The position numbers and the translations under genes were made by a program. Below are positions 1 through 7,193 of a stretch of 64,000 nt of DNA, piece by piece. The DNA is from Yersinia similis (lineage in GTDB: Bacteria > Pseudomonadota > Gammaproteobacteria > Enterobacterales > Enterobacteriaceae), in assembly GCF_001053095.1 (NCBI RefSeq), contig NZ_CGBP01000013.1, forward strand, positions 1 to 64,000, in the 5' to 3' direction. Under the pieces are notes generated by a model, which made no database searches, was not told the DNA's origin, and saw only the letters and a program-made list of their open reading frames with translations. Within the stretch, counting starts at the first letter, position 1. The number at the start of each line of letters is the position of its first letter.

Positions 1-182
1 GTTTTTTTTGGTACTGCGTTGAAGAGTTCGCGCTGCCGTTCTACTGTGCGTAATCCTTCGATAACACCGAAATCAACGCTCGATAGATCCAATGCCCGTC
101 GCACTACTTTCACCAGGTCAGCGTTAACACCTTTTAGATTATTTTCACTGCGCTGGCTGAAACGAAAATTATTGATTTTCAT
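1..182 (-). CDS. Phage endolysin, M15-type L-Ala-D-Glu peptidase (N-terminal part)
   Basis: Only the first 60 residues are inside the window; the gene runs off the left edge. The start MKINNFRFSQRSENNLKGV followed by VRRALDLSSVDFGVIEGLRT matches the N-terminal half of zinc peptidase endolysins of the VanY/M15 group. These cut the peptide stem of peptidoglycan at host lysis. The zinc-binding His and Asp residues would lie beyond the edge. The ATG overlaps the 3' end of the holin gene by 14 bases, the usual coupled holin-endolysin arrangement. The family call rests on this short stretch and the position. Confidence 0.75.
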   Translation of the reverse strand, partial: MKINNFRFSQRSENNLKGVNADLVKVVRRALDLSSVDFGVIEGLRTVERQRELFNAVPKK

Positions 183-501
183 TGCTGCCCCCTGTCTTGC
201 TGCCAACAATGCGTTTAAGTACCGACCCAATATAGTCAGTACCCATGTAGCCGATAAATACGCTGAGTATTAATGTCCAGCCTGGCTCTACGCCAAACAT
301 TGTTAGTACGTCTTCAATAAACCAGGCAATGAGTGAGCACATTGCAGCATCAAGCATGACTTGCGTCCGCCCCCCGCCCGCGTACATACCGCGCAAAATT
401 GCCATAATTGCGGCCAACCCAGCGCTAATGAGTTCGCCGCGATGCTCTCCGATCCACGTGATGATCAGACTCCAAATATCCGGTGACCTGTGCATTTTCA
501 T
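169..501 (-). CDS. Phage holin, lambda superfamily 3 type
   Basis: This 110-residue protein has two to three hydrophobic segments: ELISAGLAAIMAILRG, AAMCSLIAWFIEDVLTMFG and ILSVFIGYMGTDYIGS. The pair IAWFI and SVFIGYMGTDYIGS is characteristic of the lambda-type holin family found next to Q in many enterobacterial phages. Holins form lesions in the inner membrane that release or activate the endolysin. I chose the ATG at 501 because a purine-rich GGGGGGTGG sits just upstream and the length (about 107-110) fits the family. The longer reading from 606 adds 35 residues with no homology. It overlaps the endolysin start. Confidence 0.85.
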   Translation of the reverse strand: MKMHRSPDIWSLIITWIGEHRGELISAGLAAIMAILRGMYAGGGRTQVMLDAAMCSLIAWFIEDVLTMFGVEPGWTLILSVFIGYMGTDYIGSVLKRIVGSKTGGSNENQ

Positions 502-705
502 ATCCACCCCCCATCCGGGGAATCCTTTCCCGGCATTGTCGGGGGTTATAAATAGAAAAGGCCACGCATAAGCGCAGCCCTGAATAAGTACCGGGATACC
601 ACTCACGCCCGGCGCGTGTTTCCAGCCGTCACCACAACCGCTAGGAAATACTGTCTGTTATGATATTATTTCGGTTAACCACAACTGCAAAATAAGATTA
701 ATCGC

Positions 706-1137
706 ATGGATAGCATCGACCCACGCATAACTATTTTAGAATTTTTGAAAAATCTTCCTGAGACAATTAGAACTGAGGAATTGCTGTTTGTTCTTCTCTA
801 TGGCACCGGAAAAGCGTCACTTGAGGAAAGTGATAACTTCCTTCCCCTCGTTGAGCAATATCTAATGCAACTAGGATATACGGGTGTAGGTGCCGTCATA
901 TGCTCTATGGCAATAATTGATCGCCGCTTGTCTCAAGCCGCCGAAAAATTAGATCAGGCCGAAGTTAGTCTAAAATATCTCATTAGCCAAAAACCTGATT
1001 TTACTCAAGCTGGTCTTCTTGCTCTCCCGTTAAGGAAGAAACATTACGCTCTTGCCCTGGAGCGCTGGAAGAATTTGAAACAAGGTGTGCTAGCAGAGCA
1101 TAATCTTCGGCGTTTTGAAGGTAATCCGCCAAACTGA
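706..1137 (+). CDS. Unknown 143-residue protein, reverse-oriented in the late region
   Basis: I do not recognise this protein. It is predicted to be mostly helical, with acidic and leucine-rich segments such as ETIRTEELLFVLLYG and a helical stretch LSQAAEKLDQAEVSLKYLISQ. There is no signal peptide and no metal motif. It lies on the plus strand between the holin and the tR' terminator, opposite to the late operon, so it must use its own promoter. The place between Q and the lysis genes is a common cargo (moron) site in lambdoid phages. Function could be lysogenic conversion, exclusion or defence; that is only inference from position. The ATG at 706 is the first in frame and no strong ribosome site is visible. 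Confidence 0.6.
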   Translation: MDSIDPRITILEFLKNLPETIRTEELLFVLLYGTGKASLEESDNFLPLVEQYLMQLGYTGVGAVICSMAIIDRRLSQAAEKLDQAEVSLKYLISQKPDFTQAGLLALPLRKKHYALALERWKNLKQGVLAEHNLRRFEGNPPN

Positions 1138-1290
1138 TCGCTGGGGATACTTTCAGAAAATCAATAATCATTGAAGATGGTAGCATTCTTCCTTCCCATT
1201 ACTCAGTGATGCTCAAGCGAATGTGAAGCCGGTTACGGTTCCGGCGTCGATACCTACAATGTACCGACCGCATATCATTTAAATGCAAAA

Positions 1291-1313
1291 AGCCCCGGCG
1301 ATTAACCGAGGCT
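1291..1313 (-). terminator. Rho-independent terminator, tR'-like, upstream of late genes
   Basis: On the minus strand the arms AGCCTCGG and CCGGGGCT (one G-U pair) enclose a short loop and are followed by TTTTTGC. It lies about 90 bases downstream of the Q gene, before the lysis genes. This is the position of lambda tR', the terminator that Q must overcome. The late promoter should lie between 1314 and 1399; I did not find an unambiguous -35/-10 pair. Confidence 0.75.
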
Positions 1314-1399
1314 TATTTATACTTGCGGCACCGACTTAAGACAGATACGGCACCTTACCTACTTATCATTGCTCATTTGTTCAAACATGTCAACACTTT

Positions 1400-1888
1400 C
1401 TAAGCAACTTTCTGAATTTTACCTACACGTTTACGACTGTTCATCGCAGATAGCAGCGGTTGGTAAATCATAAAGACACTAGCATCCAGTATTTCTTTAA
1501 CTTCTCTGCGGCAGGTTGATAGCGATGGGCGCTTAAGTCGATTACCTCCACGTGTGGTTATCTTGCGGGGATTTGCACTCTTGTAGCTGTAGACTGATAT
1601 TGCGTATTCAGTTGAATTGTTCACGTAGTAGCTCATCAATATCCCGAAGGCCTTTGCATCAATGTACATGACAGAATCTACGACATGAGAAATCAACATT
1701 CCGTCATCGTCATTACACATCGGCCTATCTGGATATTTCTGTGGTTCTACCGTCGCCATATACTGAGCTATAACGCTGCTCATGCGCTTCTCTAATCTTC
1801 CTGAATAAACCCATGCGCCCCACAGTTCAAGCCAGCCATTAACCCAATCATGCTGATCCTTGGTGAGTTTTAACTGAGTTACATTCAC
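1400..1888 (-). CDS. Q: Late antiterminator Q
   Basis: The 162-residue protein contains the pattern LELWGAWVYSG near the N-terminus, then RPMCNDDDGMLISHVV and FGILMSYYV. These match the Phage_antitermQ family, in which an aromatic-rich WGxW segment and a C-DDD motif recur. Q loads on RNA polymerase at the late promoter and lets it read through tR' into lysis and structural genes. Its start overlaps the ninG stop by four bases (ATG inside the end of ninG), so the two are translationally coupled. It is the last gene of the pR early operon, as in lambda. The basic C-terminus (SRKRVGKIQK) is typical of nucleic acid-bound antiterminators. Confidence 0.85.
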   Translation of the reverse strand: MNVTQLKLTKDQHDWVNGWLELWGAWVYSGRLEKRMSSVIAQYMATVEPQKYPDRPMCNDDDGMLISHVVDSVMYIDAKAFGILMSYYVNNSTEYAISVYSYKSANPRKITTRGGNRLKRPSLSTCRREVKEILDASVFMIYQPLLSAMNSRKRVGKIQKVA

Positions 1889-2490
1889 GCTGCCTCCTGA
1901 GTTTCTTTTAGCCGCTTCAATTCCAGCCGGTAGTAATCACGAATACCTTTTAACTCTTCAACGCTGTAGCTGCGGCGCTCGTGGTTATTCTCGATAGCCT
2001 CAACGGTCTTTATGCCAATGCGCTTAATCATCTCGACGCGGTATGGAACGATATTCCCGCTCTTGTGCTGGTTGCAGACTGAACATTGTTTGTGTATTTG
2101 TCGGGGGTCGAATCTGAATTGAGGTGCTGCTGCGGTTGTTCTGTAGTGCCCGGCGTCCCACTGTGCTGCTGAATGGGTGCCACATGATACGCAGGGTAGG
2201 TTTGAATCTCGTGCTCTTACAAATGCGTTAACGGCTTGCTGTGCTTGCTTAATCCAATACTTTTTTGGCTGTGCGTTTATCTTCCTGACTTTTAACTTTT
2301 TTCTTTCCTCCTTTTCTTTCTCCTGCCTTCGCTTTAATTCGCTAGCCTGGTCTCGACTTCGCTTATCTTTCATGATGAGGACTGCATACTCAATTCTATG
2401 TTCCTCGTTGCACCACCACTGATATACGGTCTCTGGCTTGAACCTCGTTTTGCATACTTTGCAGTTACGATTTTTTGGTAACTTGTTCAT
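1885..2490 (-). CDS. ninG: NinG/Rap recombination protein
   Basis: This 201-residue protein has a zinc-ribbon-like start (KNRNCKVCKTRFKP ... WWCNEEH), a lysine/arginine coiled region, then CVSCGTHSAAQWDAGHYR and KQCSVCNQHKSGN. These are the Cys/His clusters of NinG (Rap) proteins, Holliday junction nucleases that aid RecBCD-pathway recombination of lambda. I start at the ATG at 2490; the longer frame adds 17 residues without similarity. The ATG overlaps the stop of the 26-residue peptide gene upstream, and its own stop overlaps the Q start, so it sits in a tightly coupled nin string. Confidence 0.9.
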   Translation of the reverse strand: MNKLPKNRNCKVCKTRFKPETVYQWWCNEEHRIEYAVLIMKDKRSRDQASELKRRQEKEKEERKKLKVRKINAQPKKYWIKQAQQAVNAFVRARDSNLPCVSCGTHSAAQWDAGHYRTTAAAPQFRFDPRQIHKQCSVCNQHKSGNIVPYRVEMIKRIGIKTVEAIENNHERRSYSVEELKGIRDYYRLELKRLKETQEAA

Positions 2491-2567
2491 CTTCGTCTCC
2501 CTCTTATCCCTGCATAAATTACAGAGCAGATGAACGCGCAAATTATTAGCCAGTCAGATTCACTCAT
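2487..2567 (-). CDS. 26-residue single-pass membrane peptide in the nin region
   Basis: The short frame encodes MSESDWLIICAFICSVIYAG plus an Arg-rich tail (IRGRRR). One hydrophobic helix is followed by a positive C-terminus, which predicts an inner-membrane peptide with the tail in the cytoplasm. Its ATG overlaps the end of ninB (stop at 2564-2566) and its TGA overlaps the ninG ATG at 2490. Four-base overlaps at both ends argue that it is translated. I do not recognise a family. Confidence 0.6.
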   Translation of the reverse strand: MSESDWLIICAFICSVIYAGIRGRRR

Positions 2568-3028
2568 GCTGCCACCTTTCCCTTGTCACCGAACCGGTTA
2601 GCCCACTCCACATCTCGCTTGGCGTCGTCGCTAAACTTCACGTTATGCTCAGTACCAAACCAGTAAGCGGCTTCGATAATCTCTACCATCTCGCTCTTTC
2701 TCATCTGGCTTGTGCGATGACCAAAGCGAACATAGCCACCTGTAATGCCCGGTGCCTGTCTGCGTTCCTGCTTCTTGGTTTCTGCTACAAGGTCAGTGAT
2801 TAAGTCCTTCCAGTCCTCCTTGCTGTACTTCACGCCATGCCAGAATACTTGTTCGGCAATGTCAGTAAGCAAGGGCCACATTTTGTTGTTTTGCAAAATG
2901 CTTCGCTTGGGTTCTTGGATGATGACTTCTTTGGGGGATTTGAAATCGAGCGGTGTATTTCTGATGGCTGCTATTGCGTTTTGTTTGATGCTTTCGTTTA
3001 GAAGTAAATACTTCTGTTTATCCATCAT
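2564..3028 (-). CDS. ninB: NinB recombination protein (Orf family)
   Basis: The 154-residue protein carries SILQNNKMWPLLTDIA, the region VKYSKEDWKDLI, and GYVRFGHRTSQMRKSEM followed by EIIEAAYWFGTEHNV. These match the NinB/Orf family, single-strand DNA binding proteins that substitute for RecFOR in lambda recombination. The start overlaps the stop of the upstream orf: two adjacent ATG codons at 3028 and 3025 both fit, with a G-rich site just upstream. It precedes ninG, as in lambda. Confidence 0.88.
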   Translation of the reverse strand: MMDKQKYLLLNESIKQNAIAAIRNTPLDFKSPKEVIIQEPKRSILQNNKMWPLLTDIAEQVFWHGVKYSKEDWKDLITDLVAETKKQERRQAPGITGGYVRFGHRTSQMRKSEMVEIIEAAYWFGTEHNVKFSDDAKRDVEWANRFGDKGKVAA

Positions 3029-3375
3029 ATCCCCCTAATAAGCTCTTGATATTTAGCCTTTGATTCCTTCAGCCATAATTCGGTATGTAAGTTATTTAGT
3101 TTTTGCATGGTTTTGAATCTTGGACGCTTTTGAAGTGGTCTCTCAATTACAACTCCATTAATTCTCCAAACTTTACCGTAGGCATACCATTTGTTGTTGG
3201 CCCAAATATCTATCTCTTTTCCTTCGAACTTAAAGCTGACGATTCCACTTCGGCACTCAACCAATTCACCAGAGTCAAGAATCCTATTTAACATTTCGTC
3301 CCACTGAGGACAGAAATCATTGTGGTAACTGCCGAATATTGTGTTTCCGATATGGGATAGTATTTCGGTATTCAT
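3025..3375 (-). CDS. Unknown nin-region protein (116 residues)
   Basis: I do not recognise this protein. It begins MNTEILSHIGNTIFGSYHND and contains a beta-rich centre (GIVSFKFEGKEIDIWANNKWYAYGKVWRI) and a basic C-terminal helix. The beta strands with spaced aromatic residues suggest a small beta-sheet domain. Overlapping start and stop codons with both neighbours (ninB and the 3372-3824 orf) show that it is part of the same polycistronic message. The base composition here (A/T rich) is lower in G+C than in flanking genes, which is usual for phage accessory orfs. Confidence 0.7.
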   Translation of the reverse strand: MNTEILSHIGNTIFGSYHNDFCPQWDEMLNRILDSGELVECRSGIVSFKFEGKEIDIWANNKWYAYGKVWRINGVVIERPLQKRPRFKTMQKLNNLHTELWLKESKAKYQELIRGI

Positions 3376-3824
3376 AGCGGCTTCTCCGGCGCGGCGGGTA
3401 GTGGCATCCAGTGGGTTGCTGGCAATTCTCGCCCAGAAGCAATTGATGTGAAATATCTGTAAGTTTTCCCAGAACGCTCCATTTGCCCAACATTTGTACA
3501 GCCTTGGTAAGCGGTGATAACAACATCGCCAACTTCAGGCATCCGGTCGCTACATCTAATCCAACCCCACGGTATCTCCAGAGAGTTCAACCGTGGGGTT
3601 GTGTAGAAATCATGAAAGCCATCAGGAAGCGACCTGCATCCTTGAATGATGTTAAGCAGCTCAGGTATCGGCCAGCCACCTCTAAATCCAACATTAATAA
3701 CTGGCTCAGCTCTCTTTGCAGCTAACGCGATCCGGGCTAGTGCTGCTACATCACCACATTGCGCATGGTCTGATTCGATGAAATTATTTAGCTGCTCTAC
3801 AGTAAAACTATCTAATGCTTTCAT
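3372..3824 (-). CDS. DUF551-containing phage protein
   Basis: The C-terminal part has the pattern WIRCSDRMPEVGDVVITAYQ and ends THWMPLPAAPE. This W-(I/V)-x-C/V-S-D-R-x-P motif and closing HWMPLP are the hallmarks of the DUF551 domain, which is common in lambdoid nin regions and has no known activity. The N-terminal part (MKALDSFTVEQLNNFIESDH ... ALARIALAAKRA) is helical and resembles the N-terminal segment often fused to DUF551 in Salmonella and Escherichia prophages. Start and stop overlap neighbours by four bases. Confidence 0.85.
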   Translation of the reverse strand: MKALDSFTVEQLNNFIESDHAQCGDVAALARIALAAKRAEPVINVGFRGGWPIPELLNIIQGCRSLPDGFHDFYTTPRLNSLEIPWGWIRCSDRMPEVGDVVITAYQGCTNVGQMERSGKTYRYFTSIASGRELPATHWMPLPAAPEKPL

Positions 3825-4000
3825 GAAGTTAGATCCCGTTTAATCTTCATCAATTGTCGTGTAGAAACGAACTGGGAGCGTCCGCAAAAAGGGCACTCAG
3901 TAATCCATTCCCCGCCGGAATAAACATCCGGTTTCACTCTATCGCCCACCGCATGCGTTTTTAAGCAGTGAAAGCATCCTACAATTGTTGTTTTTTTCAT
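3821..4000 (-). CDS. Small zinc-ribbon phage protein (59 residues)
   Basis: The protein MKKTTIVGCFHCLKTHAVGD continues to ECPFCGRSQFV. It therefore has two CxxC pairs (GCFHC and CPFC) separated by about 30 residues, a rubredoxin/zinc-ribbon arrangement. I start it at the ATG at 4000, which lies two bases from the stop of the preceding gene and has GAGGGTGA upstream. A longer reading would run deep into that gene. Small zinc ribbons of this sort are common in phage early regions, and the role is unknown. Confidence 0.65.
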   Translation of the reverse strand: MKKTTIVGCFHCLKTHAVGDRVKPDVYSGGEWITECPFCGRSQFVSTRQLMKIKRDLTS

Positions 4001-4001
4001 G

Positions 4002-4283
4002 TCATTCACCCTCTCCCTTGATTCGAATGCCGCTTGATACAAGTAGGTGCCTGATGGCATCCAAGTCTGGATAAAACACATCCTCTTCAACCTGAATGTA
4101 TCCAAGGTGGTCAAGGTCTACCTCGATGCTGTCACGGCTGGCTTTCCAAGCTAGCCAAAATACCGTGTGATAATCATCAACATAGTTTTCGCCGCATCGC
4201 TCTAAGCGACCAGTAATGGATATGGATGGAAGTCTATTTGCCCACTTCTCAAACTCTTCCCGAGATTTAGTTATGTCCATCAT
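4002..4283 (-). CDS. Unknown phage protein (93 residues)
   Basis: The start MMDITKSREEFEKWANRL and the segment FWLAWKASRDSIEVDLDHL are seen in many phage orfs annotated only as hypothetical. The pattern R-E-x-F-E-x-W ... W-x-A-W-x-A-S-R is a recurrent short domain in lambdoid early regions. The C-terminal part (DLDAIRHLLVSSGIRIKGEGE) is helical. The ATG pair at 4283/4280 overlaps the stop of the DnaC-like gene. No function is known to me. Confidence 0.75.
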   Translation of the reverse strand: MMDITKSREEFEKWANRLPSISITGRLERCGENYVDDYHTVFWLAWKASRDSIEVDLDHLGYIQVEEDVFYPDLDAIRHLLVSSGIRIKGEGE

Positions 4284-5128
4284 GCAGCCCTCGACCGGTA
4301 GCTATCCCACGTAAACGCCAGCGTACAACCGCCGCCATCATTCATCCGATCAATCACTCGCTCACCAATGAAAGCGCTTAGTTCGTCTTTCGGCAGGTTG
4401 CTTATCAGGATGGTTGGTTTCATGTCTTCATAGCGGTTGTTGATAATTTCAAAGAGGATCATCTTTTCAGCATCACTACCAAACTGGACGCCGATCTCAT
4501 CGATAATCAACAGGTCTGGATAGGTGTACTCTTCGATAACAGCAGCCTCAGTTTTTTCGGCTGTCTTACTCCATGTTGATTTGAAGTTTCGGGCAATGCG
4601 GAGCGCTGACGTGAACCGTGCGCATGACTGGTGATCTGCAATCACCTGCTTTGCAATGGCAAATGCCAGATGATTCTTGCCAGTGCCGGGTTTACCACAC
4701 ATCACCAAGCCACCACCTTGCTTAAGACGTTCAGGCCATTTAGATACATAGGCTTTGCAGAGTTTCAGGCAACGCACTGCCTCTGAGTTATCAGCCTGAT
4801 AGTTATCTAGCGTCACTGATTTAAATCGGTCAGGGATACCAAGCAGTTCCATCAGGCGAACAGTTTCAAACTCTCTGCGCCGCTCTGACTCTTTCAGCAG
4901 GAGATTTTTAAGCTTTGCAATTTCATCTTTCGTGCAGCCGGGGCATGACGTATGGCTCATCACTCGGTTAAACATATCGGCCTTTCTGGTTCGCATTTCA
5001 AACTCGCCATGCAAGTAGCAATTCTTCGTCTCAGTAAAAACCGTTGTATTTGGCATAACTCTTGGTGGGGAGTTGAGCGCACTCAATTCCTTCTCCAGAC
5101 TTGCGATCTGTTCTTGATAATCAGGCAT
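4280..5128 (-). CDS. DnaC-like helicase loader (lambda P functional analogue)
   Basis: This 282-residue AAA+ protein has an N-terminal zinc-like region (CYLHGEFEMRT ... SCPGC), a Walker A GKPGTGKNHLAFAIA, a Walker B LLIIDEIG and the sensor segment LISNLPKDE, followed by GERVIDRMNDGG. The Asn after the Walker A Lys is the same as in host DnaC (GTGKNHLA), so it is a family trait and not a defect. DnaC-type proteins load the host DnaB helicase at the phage origin. The gene follows the O-like initiator by two bases, as O and P do in lambda. I start at the ATG at 5128 because GGAGG lies seven bases upstream. Confidence 0.9.
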   Translation of the reverse strand: MPDYQEQIASLEKELSALNSPPRVMPNTTVFTETKNCYLHGEFEMRTRKADMFNRVMSHTSCPGCTKDEIAKLKNLLLKESERRREFETVRLMELLGIPDRFKSVTLDNYQADNSEAVRCLKLCKAYVSKWPERLKQGGGLVMCGKPGTGKNHLAFAIAKQVIADHQSCARFTSALRIARNFKSTWSKTAEKTEAAVIEEYTYPDLLIIDEIGVQFGSDAEKMILFEIINNRYEDMKPTILISNLPKDELSAFIGERVIDRMNDGGGCTLAFTWDSYRSRAA

Positions 5129-5130
5129 GG

Positions 5131-5967
5131 TTAATCCTCCGCCCAACCAGGGTATTCGGTTGAGCCGTAATTTTTAGCTGAGAAGTTATCTGACGTTGCA
5201 CGGCTGGATACGGCTTGAGGCTTAGCGGAGAAAGACGGCTTGCCACTAAACTTGACCGAATTTCTAAGCCAAGTATTCAGAGCGGCATCCCAATTTTTAA
5301 ACTTTGAACCTTTCGATTCGTGGTAATCCGAGAAAGCCTCAAATTCGTTTTGCAGGTTAACCCCTAGCCTGGCAGCCAAAGATTCATGCTTTTCAGTTGG
5401 GGAAAATCCGACGGGTTTCTGAGTGGCTCGTTTGTCTTTTTCAGCGGCCGGTTTAACTTCTGCCGGTAATATCTTTTTAATGTCTTTATTGTCTTTTGTA
5501 TTATTGTCTTTTGTGTTTAACAGATTCTGTAAAGTCGGATTTACTGATTCAGTAAAGGTTTTCTTTACAGATTCTGTAAACTTTACAGTTTCAGTAAAGG
5601 GTTTACAGATTCCGTTAAACTTGGTCTGCCAAGAGGATATCTCCTTGTTGATCCCCACCTGTCTGCCGGTTACCGTCAGGATGTTCATTTTGACGAGCTT
5701 ATTGCGTTCCGTGCTGCACCGCGTTTCAGGTAGGCCAGTTAATTCTGACAACTGGGCATTCCCCACCCAGTCAGCCGATTTGTTATAGCCGTATGTCTTG
5801 CGAATGACCGCCAGAGTGATCAGGAGTTGATTCTGAGTTAACCCAGAGCCTATGACCGCCTCAAGTAGTTCGTTAGCGATACGGGTATAACCGTTTTCGG
5901 TATCCACCACACGTCGCTCCTGCCCCCCTGATTCAGAGGGAAATTGAAGTATCTCCGCTGTATTCAT
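5131..5967 (-). CDS. O: Phage replication initiator, O-like
   Basis: The 278-residue protein has an N-terminal domain GYTRIANELLEAVIGSGLTQ followed by LITLAVIRKTYGYNKSADW and LSELTGLPETRCSTERNKLV. That is the winged-helix domain of the Phage_rep_O family. The middle is low complexity and encoded by the iterons (FTETVKFTESVKKTFTESV). The C-terminal part (WDAALNTWLRNSVKF) resembles the end of many O-like and DnaT-like proteins. It should bind the iterons within its own gene and recruit the DnaC-like loader encoded next. Its ATG overlaps the stop of the ASCH gene. A threonine/lysine-rich DNKDIKK stretch separates the two domains. Confidence 0.9.
   Translation of the reverse strand: MNTAEILQFPSESGGQERRVVDTENGYTRIANELLEAVIGSGLTQNQLLITLAVIRKTYGYNKSADWVGNAQLSELTGLPETRCSTERNKLVKMNILTVTGRQVGINKEISSWQTKFNGICKPFTETVKFTESVKKTFTESVNPTLQNLLNTKDNNTKDNKDIKKILPAEVKPAAEKDKRATQKPVGFSPTEKHESLAARLGVNLQNEFEAFSDYHESKGSKFKNWDAALNTWLRNSVKFSGKPSFSAKPQAVSSRATSDNFSAKNYGSTEYPGWAED
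5517..5619. repeat. Phage replication origin: five iterons inside the O-like gene
   Basis: Five near-identical inverted repeats of the form TTTACAGATTCTGTAAA occur at 5517-5533, 5540-5556, 5564-5580, 5582-5598 and 5602-5619, with 18-24 bp between starts. Each is nearly a perfect palindrome (TTTAC-7-GTAAA). An A/T-rich tract with repeated TTTTGT/TTATTGTC lies next to them at about 5470-5516. This is the lambda ori plan: O binding sites inside the O gene beside an unwinding element. That O binds here is inferred from layout. Confidence 0.85.
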
Positions 5968-6560
5968 TTGGCCTCCATGCGCTCAAAATCAATTACCCAT
6001 ACCCATGGGTTAGCCTGCCAGCTTTCAGCGCCGTAGATAGATGCCCACAAAGTAGGGAAGTGATTCTCTGGCCTCACAGCCAAATCAATTTCACCATTCC
6101 CTTTTCCGTACAGGCACCCTTCAGCCGCTGCATCCTGCTCACTGATATCCTGCAACCGCTCAACACGAACGCCAGTGATGAGCAGGTTGATGCGGCTAGC
6201 AGTGCGCGGCATGTGGATTGATGGCTTTGGTTTAGTCCAATCACCCCACTTAGGATTGCCGCCTGCCCAGTACCAGTAATCCGGCACAAAGTCAGGTACG
6301 GCACCATCAAAAAAACCAAAGCTAACTAAATCTGAAAAACATTCGCGAACCCATAGCTGATCGCCGACCGCCCCAAGCGGGCATGGATACCAGATATCAC
6401 CACCACGCTCACAATCCTCCCGCCACGGCCAAAGTAAGCCGTCGTCATTTTCGGCAATTTCCATGCAATCAGACTTCATGATTCTTCTGGTCTGCGTTTT
6501 GCGACCACTGAGAATGGCGTTGACCATCTCGGCATTGAACAAAATTGGTTTCTCGTTCAT
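5964..6560 (-). CDS. ASCH-like phage protein
   Basis: The protein opens MNEKPILFNAEMVNAILSGRKTQTRRIMK; the ILSGRKTQTRR pattern is the conserved start of a widespread phage family with an ASCH/PUA-like fold. It continues with GDQLWVRE and SRINLLITGVRVERLQDIS and ends NPWVWVIDFERM, all conserved blocks of that family. The fold is thought to bind RNA or modified bases, but the phage role is not established, and older annotations call it morphogenetic on weak grounds. It is 198 residues, full length for the family, and its stop overlaps the O-like start. Confidence 0.85.
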   Translation of the reverse strand: MNEKPILFNAEMVNAILSGRKTQTRRIMKSDCMEIAENDDGLLWPWREDCERGGDIWYPCPLGAVGDQLWVRECFSDLVSFGFFDGAVPDFVPDYWYWAGGNPKWGDWTKPKPSIHMPRTASRINLLITGVRVERLQDISEQDAAAEGCLYGKGNGEIDLAVRPENHFPTLWASIYGAESWQANPWVWVIDFERMEAK

Positions 6561-6648
6561 AATTACTCCTGTGAATTGATCCAGTTAATTTGCATTGATG
6601 CCCTGACAGTTATCGCTGTTGGGGCATTTTCATTTGGGATATTCATGA

Positions 6649-7185
6649 TTAGATGCGCATTGGCATGATGACTACGGTGGCTTTATCGAAGGCGCTATGA
6701 AGCTCTACGATGGAAGCATCGGTGTTACCATTTGGTTTAATTTTTATGCCGCAGAATTTAGGGCTATAGAGTTTTGCTGCTTTCTCAATATCAGCTAGAT
6801 ATCCAGCGTTGAATCCTATCTCATCAGTAGGTTTGCTTTTGAAGTTGGAAATGATCCTCTGAATGTCAGGGAATCGACCATCTACCACTTCGCAAATACC
6901 GGCACCTACACGCGTTCCATGCTCGTTAAGGTAAGCCACAAGGCCGCTATCAGTATCAATCTCAGCCTTTTCAAACTTAGTCACCTTCGGGCCTTTGATT
7001 GCCACAATGATGGTTTCAGTAAGTTCTTTACTTTCATGCTCGCCAATAAATGCCCGGTGCCCATCAGTGGCGTATAACTTCCCATCAGGCGCAAAGCAGA
7101 TCCCGTTCAAGTAGTAGCGAATATCTTTATGGGCCTGAAAAATCATGGAACTTAGAAGTGCGGCTTTACTCAGAGTTAAAATCAT
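6649..7185 (-). CDS. Small DNA sliding-clamp-like (DnaN-like) protein
   Basis: This 178-residue protein resembles parts of the host beta clamp, DnaN. AHKDIRYYLNGICF followed by ATDGHRAF corresponds to the domain II segment AHQDVRYYLNGMLF ... ATDGHR of E. coli DnaN. EVVDGRFPDIQRII corresponds to KLVDGRFPDYRRVL, EIGFNAGYL to EIGFNVSYV, and the C-terminus VVIMPMRI to YVVMPMRL. Domain I and about half of domain III are absent. The DnaN C-terminus binds the clamp loader and polymerases, so retention of MPMR suggests partner competition or a reduced clamp. I start at the ATG at 7185, which has GAGG six bases upstream. It lies between cII and the replication genes. Confidence 0.75.
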   Translation of the reverse strand: MILTLSKAALLSSMIFQAHKDIRYYLNGICFAPDGKLYATDGHRAFIGEHESKELTETIIVAIKGPKVTKFEKAEIDTDSGLVAYLNEHGTRVGAGICEVVDGRFPDIQRIISNFKSKPTDEIGFNAGYLADIEKAAKLYSPKFCGIKIKPNGNTDASIVELHSAFDKATVVIMPMRI

Positions 7186-7193
7186 TTTTAACC

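Noticed and set aside
502..606. Longer holin start at 606
   Set aside because: The extra 35 residues show no holin similarity, and the ATG at 501 has a G-rich ribosome site and gives the family length.
4600..4720. Mutated Walker A (GTGKN) in the DnaC-like protein
   Set aside because: Host DnaC has the same GTGKNHLA, so it is a family feature.
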